The notes: generated by a model from the sequence alone, not told the origin. A stretch of 64,000 nucleotides of DNA from Bryoerythrophyllum caledonicum (GCA_963971425.1 OZ020520.1:11779807-11843806); one strand, 5' to 3'. Counted from the first letter of the stretch, positions 22,570 to 33,354 are shown. Translations and numbers: made by a program.

Positions 22570-22672
22570 ATCACACTTTAGCTCTATTAGAGCTAAAGTG
22601 TGCACCATCAGGAAATGTAGGAAACTAAAAAGAAAATATGCACACTTTAGCTCCAATAGAGCTAAAGTGTGC
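22570..22672. repeat. Two palindromes with CACACTTTAGCTC half-sites
   Basis: CACACTTTAGCTC-N5-GAGCTAAAGTGTG-type palindromes occur at about 22571-22602 and 22641-22673 (centres TATTA and CAATA). They are variants of the element-G palindrome in which the half-sites are kept but the CGANTCG centre is replaced. Confidence 0.85.
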
Positions 22673-23249
22673 ACCGACATTTATTTTATAATTAAACAAT
22701 TGCAAGATGTGGTCTTAACATACTTAATGTCAGTTCGATTCTCAAAGTATATAATATCAAACTCATAAATAATCAAAACGTGAATTCAAAGTAATAGAAT
22801 CTTAAAATCGTAGCTTTAAAACTCTCTTAAGTGTGCTTCACCTAATAATTGGTGTAGGAGGAACTTATATACATCGATGGTAATGAATGTACTCCTTCTG
22901 TAATGCAGAAATTGAAATCCAGTCAAGTGAAAGCCAGCTGATCCACTGAAAGCATGACAGAAAACTAAACACTATAATCCTATTTGTAACAGTAAAGACT
23001 ATAATCGTTCACTTCCGTCCAATCCAAGTTTGTGTATTATTGAGAAAATGCCAATTTAGAAGTTTTAATTGAGATCATACGAATGAAATTGGAAATAATC
23101 ACATTTCTTTTGCTATCTGTTCGTTGCCCCAGAATTTGCAAAATTGTAGTGATAATGGCCAAGAAAAATTGCGTAGGAAATTTACGAGTACAGAAATACA
23201 ACACGCGCGTAATATCTAGAACTTACATTAGAAAGGTTAAAATGGATTC

Positions 23250-24458
23250 TTGAAACTCCGGGTATCAATAATGAAGGTGAATAATTTGTGGTGCATCCAT
23301 CTAAAATATCCGAGGGTCTCACCCGAATATCACGAAGGGTATCCCGAGGGTATCTCGGGAGCACCACACGGCCACAGGGTTTCGACCCTCACGGCTTTAG
23401 GTGCCCCCGAAGGTACCCTAGAAACTCCTGGCGCTCTCATTTTCTCTTCCTTTCCGTTGCTGTGAGTTTTGTGTGTGTCCGTGTACGTTCTTGTTTTGTG
23501 AGGGTTGTGCGTTTATGCGTCGGTTCGTCGTGGTTTTGTGTGTGTTTGTCTAGGCGTTGTTGTTTTCTGAGGCGAGTTTACGGTTTGTGTTGGTTTCGTA
23601 ATGTTCAGGGTCTGTTAAGTTTGTGTATATTGTATTGCTGCGTTTAGGCTTTCGTGCGTTTAGGCTTTCGTGGACGTTAGGGTTTCCTGCAGATAGGGTT
23701 TGTAGGACGTGTGATTCTTAATTGTGTGAGTTCGTGTCCACTGCAGCGCTGGAGTTTAGGGCTGTTTGTGTGAGATTGTGAGGGTTCTGTGAGTTTCTGT
23801 GAGTTTGTGAGTTTGTGTGAGTTTCTAAGAGTTTCTGTGAGTGTGTGAGTTTCTAGGAGTTTCTGTGAGTGTGTGTGAATTTCTGCGAGTTTCTGCGAGC
23901 ACGTACAGTCTGAAACGGCGGTGCTCGGAGGATTGACGTGAAGAAGGAACAAGACTTGCAGCTTTCTCAGTCGGATTTCATAGTTTTAAAGGTAACTGCA
24001 CTCATTCAGTCTTGCATTTCTTTTGATATTTGTGTAGTTTTGCTTTAGATATGATGTATTGAAACAGTATGATAGCATTGCTTTTGATGTATGTGTGAGA
24101 AGGTAGATGAGATTGTGTATTCAATGTGGTGGTTTGAATGTGGTAGTTTGAATGTGGTGGTTTGTGGTGGTTTGTGGTTTTTTGTCGTGGTTTGTGCTAG
24201 TTTAAATGTGCTGGTTTGTGCTAGTTTAGATGTGCACATTGAATTCAATGTCGTGGTTTCAATTGCTAAATTCAATGTGCTGAATTCAATGTGTTAATTT
24301 CAATGTGCTCATTTGAAAGTGCTGATTTCATTGTGAATGATTACAATGTGTTGGTTTCCATGTGCTACTTTGTTTGATTTTGTGTGTGTGGGTTTGTTAT
24401 CGTTGTTGCAGGACTTCTGGTTCCACCAGAAATTGTCTGGGATTCAGGTTCATAATCA
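23250..24458 (+). promoter_or_regulatory. Upstream region of the G ParB-methyltransferase gene with G/T-rich minisatellite
   Basis: This is a strand-biased, G- and T-rich region preceding the first coding exon. At 23765-23900 it is made of GTGAGTTTCTGTGAGTTTGT-like tandem units, and at 24115-24330 of GTGGTTTG and AATGTGCT(G)ATTT-like units. An acceptor-like TTGCAG at 24409-24414 just before the ATG-bearing exon suggests a 5' UTR intron. Long open frames here are side effects of the repeat bias. Confidence 0.5.
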
Positions 24459-27400
24459 ATGGCTGAAAGGTAAAATCCATGCTTCTCATCCAGGAGCCCT
24501 AAACCCTACGCCTTCAATATCATATAACAAAAGACGGATCTGCACAAACTGCAATAAATAAGCTCTTCAATGAACACAGTTTAGCTCGAGTCGAGCTAAA
24601 CTGGGACATGGATATTGCACTACTGTCCACACTTTAGCTCGACTCGGGCTAAAGTGGGCTTCCACTGTGCAAAATGGGTCACACTTTAGCTCGACTCGAG
24701 CTAAAGTGGGGCCACCACTGAGCAATATGGCCCACACTTTAGCTCGAGTCGAGCCAAAGTGAGATCCCCCGTGTGCTCTTGTGGCTGCATTAACCTCGAC
24801 TCGAGATAAAGTGCGCTCTCCAGTGCTCTTTAGGCTTTATTTAAACTCGACTCGAGGTAAACTATGGCCAATAAAGCACACTGGAGAGGGCACTTTAGCT
24901 CGACTCGAGCTAAAGTGTGATCAATAGTGCACAATGGAGGCCCTCTAAAGCTTGAGTCGAACAGAAATGTTCGACTTTATACGTCTATGGTTGCGCCAAG
25001 GCCGGTTACAGGAACAGTAATCATAATGACTTCTTTCAAACTCTCGGTGTGAAAAATGTCATGGCCTTCCAGTAAAGCCAACACTCTTTACCTCGAATCG
25101 AGCTAAAGTGTATGACAATAAACTTAAACAACTCAAACCCAACAACACTCGGACTTTAAACACTCCAAAGGTATAGTAAACCAATGATATCGACGACCCA
25201 ACTCATGTCCACTTCTCGTCAAATTCTCACATGTAAGCAAGAGCTTCAGTCACGCTTCAACCACTTGAGGACCTCAAAGAGTGAGGTTCGTGAGTGATTT
25301 AAGGGTGAACTTAAGCTCTTTCGCAGTTCTGAGAGTTAAACGATAAGTAGCCATGATCTGAAAATAGATGTATAGGAAATTCGTTTGAATGAATATTGTA
25401 AGTGTCAGAACTGTTCAGCTATGCAATCCATGCATGAGCACTTTAGCTCGAGTCGAGCTAAAGATGAAGCTAAAACTTGAATACAACATTGATACATTGG
25501 TGTAATTGCAGTCTCCTAACTCAACTCACGTCTACTTTTCGTTCACCTCTCATAAATCGTGCAAGAGCTTCAGTCCCGCTCCAACCACTTGAGAACCTCA
25601 AAGAGTGAGGTTCGTGAGTGATTTGAGTGTGACCTGAAGCTCTTTCACAGTTCTGAGAGTTGAACGAGAAGCAGGCATGAGTTGATTGTAAGCGTCTTAG
25701 CGAACGGTCAAATTGACTAGATTTTCTTGCAGAGCATTATTTACATACTTGTATTCAGTTACACATTAGCTCGAGTCGAGCTAATGTGTGACCTCGCCAT
25801 CCTAATCGGATGATTATTAAAACAATCTAATATTTGTGCTCCGTTTCGTGTTTGTACAGATCTGAGAGGGACAGGATGGTGTCTCAACTGCAGCACTTCT
25901 TCCAGCCAAAGCCTGTCGACATTGACGATGACGATGGAGACGACAACAACCACTTAGATTGCTGGGAGCTCAAGGATCCTTCGATGACACTGAAGTGGAC
26001 GCTGCTATGGGCCCCCTACACTGAGAATCTAGTGTTTGGTCAGACCTTCGCTGGTGATATCCATGAACCCCAGCACATCGACTTCAAGACCAAAATCATT
26101 GATGTAGTCCACGAAGATAACGATATAGTGAAGTTGTCGTGTGAGACAACCACTGAGTCTGTCGATCCTTATATGTTCACTATTGTAGTGAACAATACTT
26201 CGTCTCCCTTCTGTATCTTCGATTTAGTCAGTTCTCTTAGGGGGTCACAGTTTGATGACATAGTGGCTCAGGTCGACCAAGAAATCTCCCAAAAGAAATG
26301 GGAGACTAGTAGTGGTCAGCCGCTGAAAGCAAAGGCTGTCGCGAACAAACTCCGCGTCATTCTTTCCAGAATGAGTACTTTTGCCGCTCTTGAGAAGGCG
26401 AAATTAATCGCGTCTAGGCGCCCAATAGAACTTTCGGTAGTTTCTGGTGCCGTAACAGGTAGCCAGAATATAAGTCAAGCATCGGTACCGGTAAGAACTC
26501 CAGGTGCAAGAGCAAGTCGAAGCACCCTGCGCAACACGCTGTCAGCGTCTCCCGTCAAGAAGCGCTCAGCTGCCAAGAAGCCGGAGACTTCTTCCAGGAA
26601 GAAGACGAAACTCGTTTCAGAGGAAGAGTTGGCCAATTCGATGGCCTCTGCACTGTTGGAACTCCCTTTGGCGCTCGGATTCGGAGAGGTAACAGACTAC
26701 ACTAACGTCCAACAGATATATCAGAAATTCTGGACGGAGTGTCAGAGCTGTTTTTTTCAAGGAGACAGAGAGATGAAGATCGAGCTTGATGTGATGAGGC
26801 TGCATAATGCACCGCCGGAGTGGACGATCCGTGCATTCAAACCTCGCGGTATGGAGGAGTTGAAGCATTACTACCTCGAAATGCCGGACAAGACTCAGAA
26901 GCAGACTCTCTGCGTCATGCCCAAGCTCGATCATATGCCAACGAAGGTTGAGGAGCTCAGCGACTGCGACTTCTATATCATCAACGGCCAGTACAACGTT
27001 GCTGCATCAAAGTCGATGATAAACGGTACCGTGCCGGAGGTTATGAGAAGGCACTTCCGGACATGGCAGTGTTACATTGTCTGGACGGAGGACCCTGAGA
27101 AGCTGAGGAAGATTTCCGCGTATTATAATCGCGTAAATCACTTGGTCCAATTCAAGCCGACGTGGGCAACAAATATCCTTGGCTCTCGCGCGTTGTGGAT
27201 CCAAGCTGGAAGACCGATGCCGAAGCACTCCGCCGCAGGCATTCACGGGTCCCATAGATCAGGTCGGAGAACGGCAGTGGAGATTGCCAATGACAAGAAG
27301 TTTGAGGTAATTAATCTTAACCACAGTCATGCACTTTAGCTCGACTCGAGGTAACTTCTGTGCTTGTCCTTCTTAGTATAGTTCTGTATACAGATTCGAG

Positions 27401-30400
27401 CACTTAGAGTGTACACTCTCCGGTTCCAAGTTAGCTCGACTCGAGTTAACCTGCATTTTTGGTTCCTGCTGGTTTGGTTTTTTTCCCCTCAGTGGTTGTA
27501 CGCTAAATCAACACTGCCAATGTTCTGCGCAGCCATTTCTAAACGCGGTTCGTGAGCGCTTCGCAATGATTGACGTCGCCAAAAGCCAGGCAGCGCTCAA
27601 GAAAGCCGGAAAGGCGAAGGAGCTCTCGATTACGAACGAGGTGAAGATTATCACCTCGTCCGATGAGACCTTCAAGCTCTGGTCGGATGTCATCTCTTCG
27701 GCGGCACAAGGCGACCTCATCAACGTGGATTCAACAACGTCGCCCTTGTCGAAGTTTAAGGACGCCAAGTCCTAGGTGCCTGGGAAAGATGGGGTATTGA
27801 CGCGCGAGTTCTTCAAATTTTTCGGCAATATGACCGAGGCTGATCACGCAACGCTGTGTAAGCATATTCTTAATCGATCAAGGCCATCGCGAAAACTACC
27901 TTATCCAAAGGTGGTTGTAAAGCAGCCGCAATCAGTGCTGGAGGATTGCTACAGCGCCCGGGACTGGGTCGATCGAAGGAAGAGGAAGGAGGTCGCTCGG
28001 ATGGAGCTTCAGTTGATCAGGCCGGAGCTCGCCTTCTTCAACAGCACTAGGGCGTACAGTCGTTCCAACTGGCGAAAGTTCAAGAAGGACTACAACGTCA
28101 GCAAGGCCTCAAAGCGTGCCCTCTTGGATTGGGGTCCACCGGATTTGTACTACGCAAACTCAAGGCAGACGCAGTTTCGCAACTGCAAATGTGAAGATCT
28201 CTCTCCGTATGCGAAAGAGTTCTTCAGAGTCTTCCTCGATGTGCGGGCGCGGTTCGTTGCACCTGTGGGGGCCTTGCACTTTCGTCCATACAAGGCGGCA
28301 ACCAACTCGCTCGGTGGATGGTCCTCGGATGCGTGGCGTAACTTGGGCATCATCGACTTCCGTAATATCCCTGGGTTCGTAGGGAAGGCGACGTCATCAT
28401 TGGAGAAGCCCTTCTTCGACGAGTTCATGACAATGTTCGCATCGAAAGGGCAGCCTTCTCTCACTGGTCTTCGAGCGTGGCTCTTCATTTGCGGCGACGA
28501 GCAGTCACACCTTCAAGTGACAGCGTTTGCTGAGGGCCCGTCGTTGTGCCATGCGTACGACGTCCTGCAGTCGAAGTATCTTCCCTCCGACAACGAGCGT
28601 TTGGGGGGATTTGCGCCGAAGACCAACAACGCTCTCGACCCGGTTCGCCTCCTCTTTCTCTTCAAGAAAGAGCTTACGCAGATCCCGGCCGTGAAGAAGA
28701 TCTATGCAGCTCCGGAGCATGTGTTGCACACCAAGCTACGCAAGTACAACGAGCTGGCGTACTCCATGAACATGAACGAGCTGAGAATGGAGTTCTTCAT
28801 CAAGGTTCTGGAGCTGTTCTGCAAGAAAGGGGATTCTACTGTCCAGCTCTTTTGCGGGACGAAATTACTGACTGCGAGTGTGGTGAGTATCCTTGCAGTT
28901 TAGCTCAACTCGAGCTAAACTGTTGATCCCTCTCTCTGACTGTGAATGTATTGTTTCAGAGAGGTCGTCTCTCATGCTTTGTAGCGTGGCACTTTAGCTC
29001 GAGTCGAGGTAAAGTGCCGGCTTATACTTATATGGTTTTTTAGTATTCCTCAATCGCGTCATATTCTTCCATGTTTTAATGGCTGCGTTTTCATATCAGT
29101 GTTCTTCTGTGCTCACTTTAGCTCGAATCGATCTAAAGTGTAACTTGTTTAATCCATTGGTGTGCAGATGTTGGATCTGGAGGCATTCTGCATATCCCAC
29201 GACACCGATGAGCAGGACCTGGACGACGCCCAGGATGTAGCGTTGACGTTGGATCGGGCCGATTTTGTTATTGGTTCATATCACATCGGCGCGGAGATCT
29301 TCCCCGAGCTTGGAGAGGCTGTTGCCAAGGGGAAGGGGAAAGTGATTATCGATCTCGTCGATGAGGAGGAGGAGGAGGATGTGGTCCCGAGCCCCATTGG
29401 TGTGTGCCCGAGCACCAGTACGGTTACACCTGATGCCGATTCACATGATGACTTCGATACCAACACTCCAGCGGAGCTTCATAGTGGCTCTCAGTCTGAA
29501 GCGGGAGAGACAATGGGTACCTTGCGGCAGCGGCTCGATTTCGTGGAGTTCGAATCGCTTGATATCTCCGAGAGGCCTCATTCAGCTCCGACATTGGGTG
29601 GGTCATCCGCTCGCCCCGCAGCCAAGAAGAGGAAAGTTGCCAGCGCGACCGGCCGCTCACCGTTGGCAACTACGAGCAGTGCTCAGGATGACATCAGGTT
29701 TATCGCCCTCGAGAAGAAGCTCGAAGAGGAGGCCACCCGGATGAGGTTGATGGAGCAGCGGCTGGCGGAGCGTGACGAGGAGCTCAGGGATATGCAGCGG
29801 AGGCGTGACGAAGAGATGAAGAGGGACCAGGACCAGAGGCATAACGACATGATGCTGATGATGCAGAGATTCATGACGGCTACTATGCCTCCTGTCGCCA
29901 CGACACAAACCGTAGTGAATTCTACGATCCCTCAGCCTCCAATCTCAGGTGACGATGAGACTAGGAGTCTGCCTCGCGGTTCGCTTATGCTGTCTCCGGC
30001 GGGTTCCTCCCCCGTCTCCACGGGAGCTCAATCGCTGCCTCATCCCCCATCCCCGCCGACCCGCCCCTCTTCCTCCCCGAAGTCGCCCGCTCGGGATGAT
30101 TCTGTCGTTGATGTCCCCAGCTCATCGTCAGGTTAGTGTAACGTAGTTGCGAATGTATAGAGCCAGAACATTTTGTAAATGTCCAATTTTGTACTCCAGT
30201 ATTTTTGTTAATATTACAGTGCTCAGTGATCACTTTAGCTCGACTCGAGCTAAACTGCTTGACATGTGACGACTCTGACATTGTATCAGTGTCCAATGTG
30301 CGCATGAGCTGATGGGTTGAAGTTGTTGAATTTTTTCAGATCTTAGTTTTGGTGATGACGCGATTGCTCAACCAGTCGTAGATGAGGTCGTCCAAACTGC

Positions 30401-30623
30401 AGTCCCGGTCGTAGAGGATGTCGTCCAATCTTCGGCCGTGCTCGTAGACGAGATCAATCGTGATTCTCCTGTCCAGGAGCCCGCTCTTCTTGTCCTGGAA
30501 CCGTGCCCCCAAATGGTTCTGGAGCAGTCGAGGGCCCTTGACACCGTCCAAGTTTCATTGGAATCAATGGGGGTCCGAAACGAATTGCTTCAAGACGATG
30601 AAGTTCTCGAGGTGCTCTTCTAA
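24459..30623 (+). CDS. Element G ParB-like/DNA methyltransferase-like protein, spliced, one in-frame TAG
   Basis: Proposed exons are 24459-24469 (MAE), 25860-27306, 27533-28882, 29168-30131 and 30340-30623. All junctions are GT-AG and in phase, giving about 1351 codons. Residues about 370-420 carry DFYIINGQYNVAASK followed by TWQCYIVWTEDPEKLRKISA and YYNRVNH, resembling the ParB/sulfiredoxin fold (G-x-HR-x-AA and distal Asn). The end of exon 3 and start of exon 4 read VQLFCGTKLLTASV then a strand ending SHDTDE, like SAM-binding motif I of beta-class amino-methyltransferases. The earlier segment around RAWLFICGDEQSHLQ aligns with the strand after the PPW motif in the M2 homologue, but a clean PPY/W is missing. 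Basic nuclear signals occur (PVKKRSAAKKP, AAKKRKV), then a coiled coil (about 1115-1170) and a Pro/Ser-rich tail. TAG at 27773-27775 interrupts one exon and may be a CAG-to-TAG decay. DNA binding or methylation is inferred. Confidence 0.72.
24575..25110. repeat. Palindrome array inside intron 1 of the G ParB gene
   Basis: About nine palindromes or near-palindromes lie at roughly 24578, 24631, 24681, 24735, 24787, 24838, 24892, 24952 and 25080. Most are C(A/T)CTTTAGCTCGA-N-TCGAGCTAAAG types. More single copies in the same intron lie at 25440-25463 and 25758-25786. The intron is 24470-25859. Confidence 0.9.
27331..27450. repeat. Two palindromes in intron 2 of the G ParB gene
   Basis: GCACTTTAGCTCGACTCGAG followed by GTAAC (27331-27355) and TTAGCTCGACTCGAGTTAA (27431-27449) lie inside the intron 27307-27532. 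Confidence 0.88.
28896..29141. repeat. Three palindromes in intron 3 of the G ParB gene
   Basis: Copies at 28896-28922 (CAGTTTAGCTCAACTCGAGC...), 28989-29017 (GCACTTTAGCTCGAGTCGAG...) and 29114-29141 (CACTTTAGCTCGAATCGATC...) lie in the intron 28883-29167. They do not enter the exons. Confidence 0.88.
30231..30256. repeat. Palindrome in intron 4 of the G ParB gene
   Basis: One copy, CACTTTAGCTCGACTCGAGC continuing TAAAC, lies in the intron 30132-30339. With introns 1-3 this means each of the four introns carries at least one copy. Confidence 0.88.
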
Positions 30624-30753
30624 CACTATCCACTCTCTTCGCTTCCCCATGTTGCTTCCCCCCGTTTGCTCTCTTCGTTCTACATTATGTTGACTTGTCG
30701 TTGTTAATGAATCTTTAGTAATATTGTTCGTTCTCCTGGCGTTTCCGAACCAG

Positions 30754-31548
30754 GTCTGCGAGGCATCAATAAGTGGTGCCAGTAATTTAGAAGAAATACC
30801 TAGAGTCTATTCAGATTCCGAGGGCAGATGGTTGAATGTTGTGCTGGACCTAAATGGGATTCTATGCACTTGTAAGCCATCGTGGCAGGCCAGGGGGTCC
30901 AGGGGCTCTATCCCGTCCATTCACTCGGCCTCGCTGCCGGCCGAAGTAGGCCCTAAGCTTGTTCGGGTGCGCCCTGGTTGTGCTGAATTCCTTACGAAGT
31001 TGTCTAAGACTGCCACCATCACGATCTGGAGTTCAATGATGGAATCTACAACACGTGAGATATGTCAATATCTTTTTCAGCATAGTTCTGCGTATCCTCT
31101 CAGGATCTTTGGTCAGGAGAGTTGCGATAGGGTTCCCGAGCGTAGAGTCGGTAACAGAACAATCTACATGAAGGAATTTGGCACTCAGAAGGACATCTTC
31201 TTGAAGACGTTATCGAACCATCTCTTTAATAGGTTGGGCCGTGAGTATACTCCGTCAAATACACTTGTCATTGACGATAGCCCGATTAAGCATGTCCTTA
31301 ATTTGCCGGAGAACGTCCTTCATCTTCCGTCATGGTCGCACAACCACGATGGCGCGAGACATGATTCTGTACTGCTGGAGGAATTGCTACCATATCTCTC
31401 TGACCTTCATCAATTTTCGGGTGGCCTAGCGCAGTATCGTGCTGAACATCCCTCGGGTCGGGAGATGTTCTATAATGATCAGAAGACGTGTGGTCAGGCT
31501 GCGAGTATTTGTAACGCAATTCAAGCCTATCAGAATCTCCGTTCCTAA
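30754..31548 (+). CDS. FCP1/NIF-type HAD phosphatase-like exon, possibly fused to the ParB gene
   Basis: An open stretch of about 264 codons has the FCP1-homology fold: VVLDLNGILC (motif I), TITIWSSM (motif II) and TLVIDDSPIKH (motif III), followed by WSHNHDGARHDSVLLEEL and a C-terminal helix. These domains remove phosphate from Ser/Thr, classically in the RNA polymerase II tail. Motif I has DLNG in place of D-x-D-x-T: the first Asp (nucleophile) is kept but the second (general acid) is Asn, so catalysis is doubtful. No ATG precedes the domain in this frame. Instead, an acceptor (CCAG at 30750-30753) would join in phase to a donor at 30612 (GAG|GTGCTC) of the preceding gene, removing its TAA. 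The domain may therefore be the C-terminal part of one ParB-methyltransferase-phosphatase protein. The weak donor makes this uncertain. Confidence 0.7.
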   Translation, partial: VCEASISGASNLEEIPRVYSDSEGRWLNVVLDLNGILCTCKPSWQARGSRGSIPSIHSASLPAEVGPKLVRVRPGCAEFLTKLSKTATITIWSSMMESTTREICQYLFQHSSAYPLRIFGQESCDRVPERRVGNRTIYMKEFGTQKDIFLKTLSNHLFNRLGREYTPSNTLVIDDSPIKHVLNLPENVLHLPSWSHNHDGARHDSVLLEELLPYLSDLHQFSGGLAQYRAEHPSGREMFYNDQKTCGQAASICNAIQAYQNLRS

Positions 31549-31577
31549 TGTGGTTGGAAGCGCTTAGATCCTTAATA

Positions 31578-31606
31578 CACTTTAGGTCGAATGGAGCTAA
31601 AGTGTT
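31578..31606. repeat. Element-G palindrome after the FCP1-like exon
   Basis: ACACTTTAGGTCGAATGGAG followed by CTAAAGTGT is a palindrome with a diverged centre, 30 bp after the stop codon at 31548. Confidence 0.8.
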
Positions 31607-31814
31607 TCGTTTGACTGCAGCTCCATTTTGTAAATTTTGTTGGGTCGTGTTTTGTATATATTTTTTGATAATACAAATGGTGATGTTTCTCCACCGAATT
31701 TATTGTGCGGATTGGATACCTACTGCTGGTGAAATGTCGTCCTTTTTTTAATGTTTGGAATTTTATCTATTGTTCTGAGGTATGTGAGTGTCACTTTTGT
31801 TGAAATTTCTACAG

Positions 31815-32669
31815 GGCTGTGATTGTCGGGCGTCCGTGGATTCCTTGTTGGGTCCACATGAGTTCGCCCTTTCCCTTCGGAGTAAAGGGCTTTTGTTGCA
31901 CTCTGCTGCAACCGCGCAATCAACCATGGATTATTCGACCATGGCAGTGGACGACGGAGTTGTTGAAAGCCCTATTGCGCAGGAGCCAATTCATGAAAGG
32001 AACAATTCACCTTCGCCGCAGTGGCCTCGTTTAGTTCCGGGGTCTCCGCGCCTAAACTTGGATAATTGTATTCCGGCAAAGCGTATTCTCTATGACGGTT
32101 TAAGGGATGCCACTCACCAACACTCGCTCACGGTGCGTGTTATGCTGACCTCCAAGTTATTGCACTATTGAGTCGTTCTTGCCTAGAGAGTCTTGGTTTG
32201 TTGTTGACGTACCTTGCACTCTTGTAGTTTTGCTTCATTTGAGCTTGTTTTTGTGCATTGGATATTAAATGTGCTCTGTGAATTTCACCTTCTGCATTTT
32301 AGCTCCATTTGAGCTAAAGTGCACTAGGATGGATCTTGATGATACAATTTTTTTGTGTTGTCGTGTAGGTGTATTCGACCTAAAGTGTATTTGTTTGGAT
32401 TGTTTGTGGCGCCTATTGTGCAGGAACCATCTGGTAAATGTCTTCGCCCCCGTATTCTCTCAAGAAATGCTGCTGGAATCACATGCTCTCCTTCCGCTCC
32501 CACCCGCCGTCACTCGCTGCCCAAATCAAACACGGACGAGGTGTGAAGGCGGGGTTTGCAGCGTCTTCTTGAGAGTCCATTAATGCAAGAGATTGGCGCA
32601 ACATGGACTCGGCAACGTCAGAGGGCTTTTCTGAAGACGCGTATAGAGGCTTATGGAGGGACTCCCTAG
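31815..32669 (+). CDS. Two-exon unknown reading frame at the right end of G
   Basis: An exon opens after CTACAG at 31814 and runs to a good donor (ACG|GTGCGT) at 32131. A second exon starts after GTGCAG at 32423 and joins in phase (SLT to EPSGKCLRPRIL). TGA at 32544-32546 interrupts it, after which the same frame continues to TAG near 32669. The protein is Ser/Pro-rich with no domain I recognise. It may be the 3' end of the FCP1-like gene or a separate small gene. The intron contains a palindrome copy at 32294-32322 (CATTTTAGCTCCATTTGAGC...). Confidence 0.4.
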
Positions 32670-32931
32670 AATGTTTGATTAGTAATAGGGCGATTGTGAT
32701 TTGCGTCGAGGTAAATGAGTGTTGTGTGTGACTTTTTTCATGGAGTTTTGAATAAAGTTTGGATTAATAGTATATGCTTTCTTTATCGTTACCACTTTTT
32801 TGGACGATAAGCTATTTTGGTCCATCCATGGTAAAAAATACAGTATTCTTGATACATTGTTTTTATGCTTTGCACTACAAATGTCTATATTTATTGATAC
32901 TTCAACAACCATATTTCTCCATAGTCATGGA

Positions 32932-32959
32932 AATTTCCCAATATAACGAATATGGTGTT
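32932..32959 (-). repeat. Right terminal inverted repeat of element G
   Basis: This ends ...CCCAATATAACGAATATGG TGTT and is the inverse of 13127-13154 with two mismatches. It is followed directly by the ATAA duplication. Confidence 0.88.
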
Positions 32960-32963
32960 ATAA
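32960..32963. repeat. Right 4-bp target-site duplication of element G (ATAA)
   Basis: This is identical to 13123-13126. Confidence 0.85.
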
Positions 32964-33354
32964 GAGAGGTCCTCGTCAATGTCACTTGAAGCTGCACGCT
33001 TGGGTTTGACCGTGTGCCCAAACCGGGCACGAGTATCATATCACCGGAGTCAGTGGGAGGGATCATCATGGCACACAACGCATTAGCGGACGTTTGAGTA
33101 TCCTTAACACCATATACTTTAAAAGAACCACAACACAAATTCCACACAAAGCTTAAATCGTCTCGATCTTTCACTTGGTATATTGAATGTTCTAATACAC
33201 CTGAACTATCAAACACCTCTTGTTCAACATGAACGGTTCGAAGTCTAAACCCGAAGCGACTACTGAGGAGTGCCTCCGGGACATTAACAGTGCCATTTTC
33301 ACCAACCGACACGACAAGCGGAACACCACCATTCTAAGATGTGAGTGACGCCAT
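32964..33354 (-). pseudogene. MULE M1 transposase, N-terminal portion
   Basis: This is the first exon part of the M1 transposase, cut off at 32960 by element G. The start ATG is at 33354 (MASLTS) with an early in-frame TAG at 33336-33334. It aligns with the N-terminus of the M2 transposase: the FRLRTVHVEQEVF block and GSFKVYGVKD correspond to M2 CRFHFVEESLHVDL and GTYRVYGTVD. A frameshift near 33050 moves the frame, after which KPKRAASSDIDEDLSY leads directly to the ATAA junction and, across the insertion, to VNLGESS at 13117. Confidence 0.8.

Larger units (their letters stand above)
13127..32959. mobile_element. Element G: 19.8-kb DUF7869/Sola-like DNA transposon with cargo
   Basis: The ends are 28-bp inverted repeats with two mismatches: AACACC(G/A)TATTCGTTATAT continuing TTGGGA(G/A)ATT at 13127-13154, and its inverse at 32932-32959. 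They are flanked by the 4-bp TSD ATAA. The element holds a single-exon transposase on the minus strand (14137-16968), a large spliced ParB-like/methyltransferase gene on the plus strand with an FCP1-like domain behind it (24459-31548), and two further exons (31815-32669). Its non-coding DNA is filled with a 25-29-bp palindrome. A 238-bp MITE with the same TIR type lies inside at 20477-20714, giving independent support for the TIR and the 4-bp TSD. Sola elements are known for 4-bp TSDs; assignment to Sola specifically is tentative. Confidence 0.88.

Noticed and set aside
23250..24297. Protein-coding frames in the G/T-rich stretch
   Set aside because: The frames follow simple-sequence bias (GTGAGTTTCTGTGAG units), appear on both strands and have no domain.
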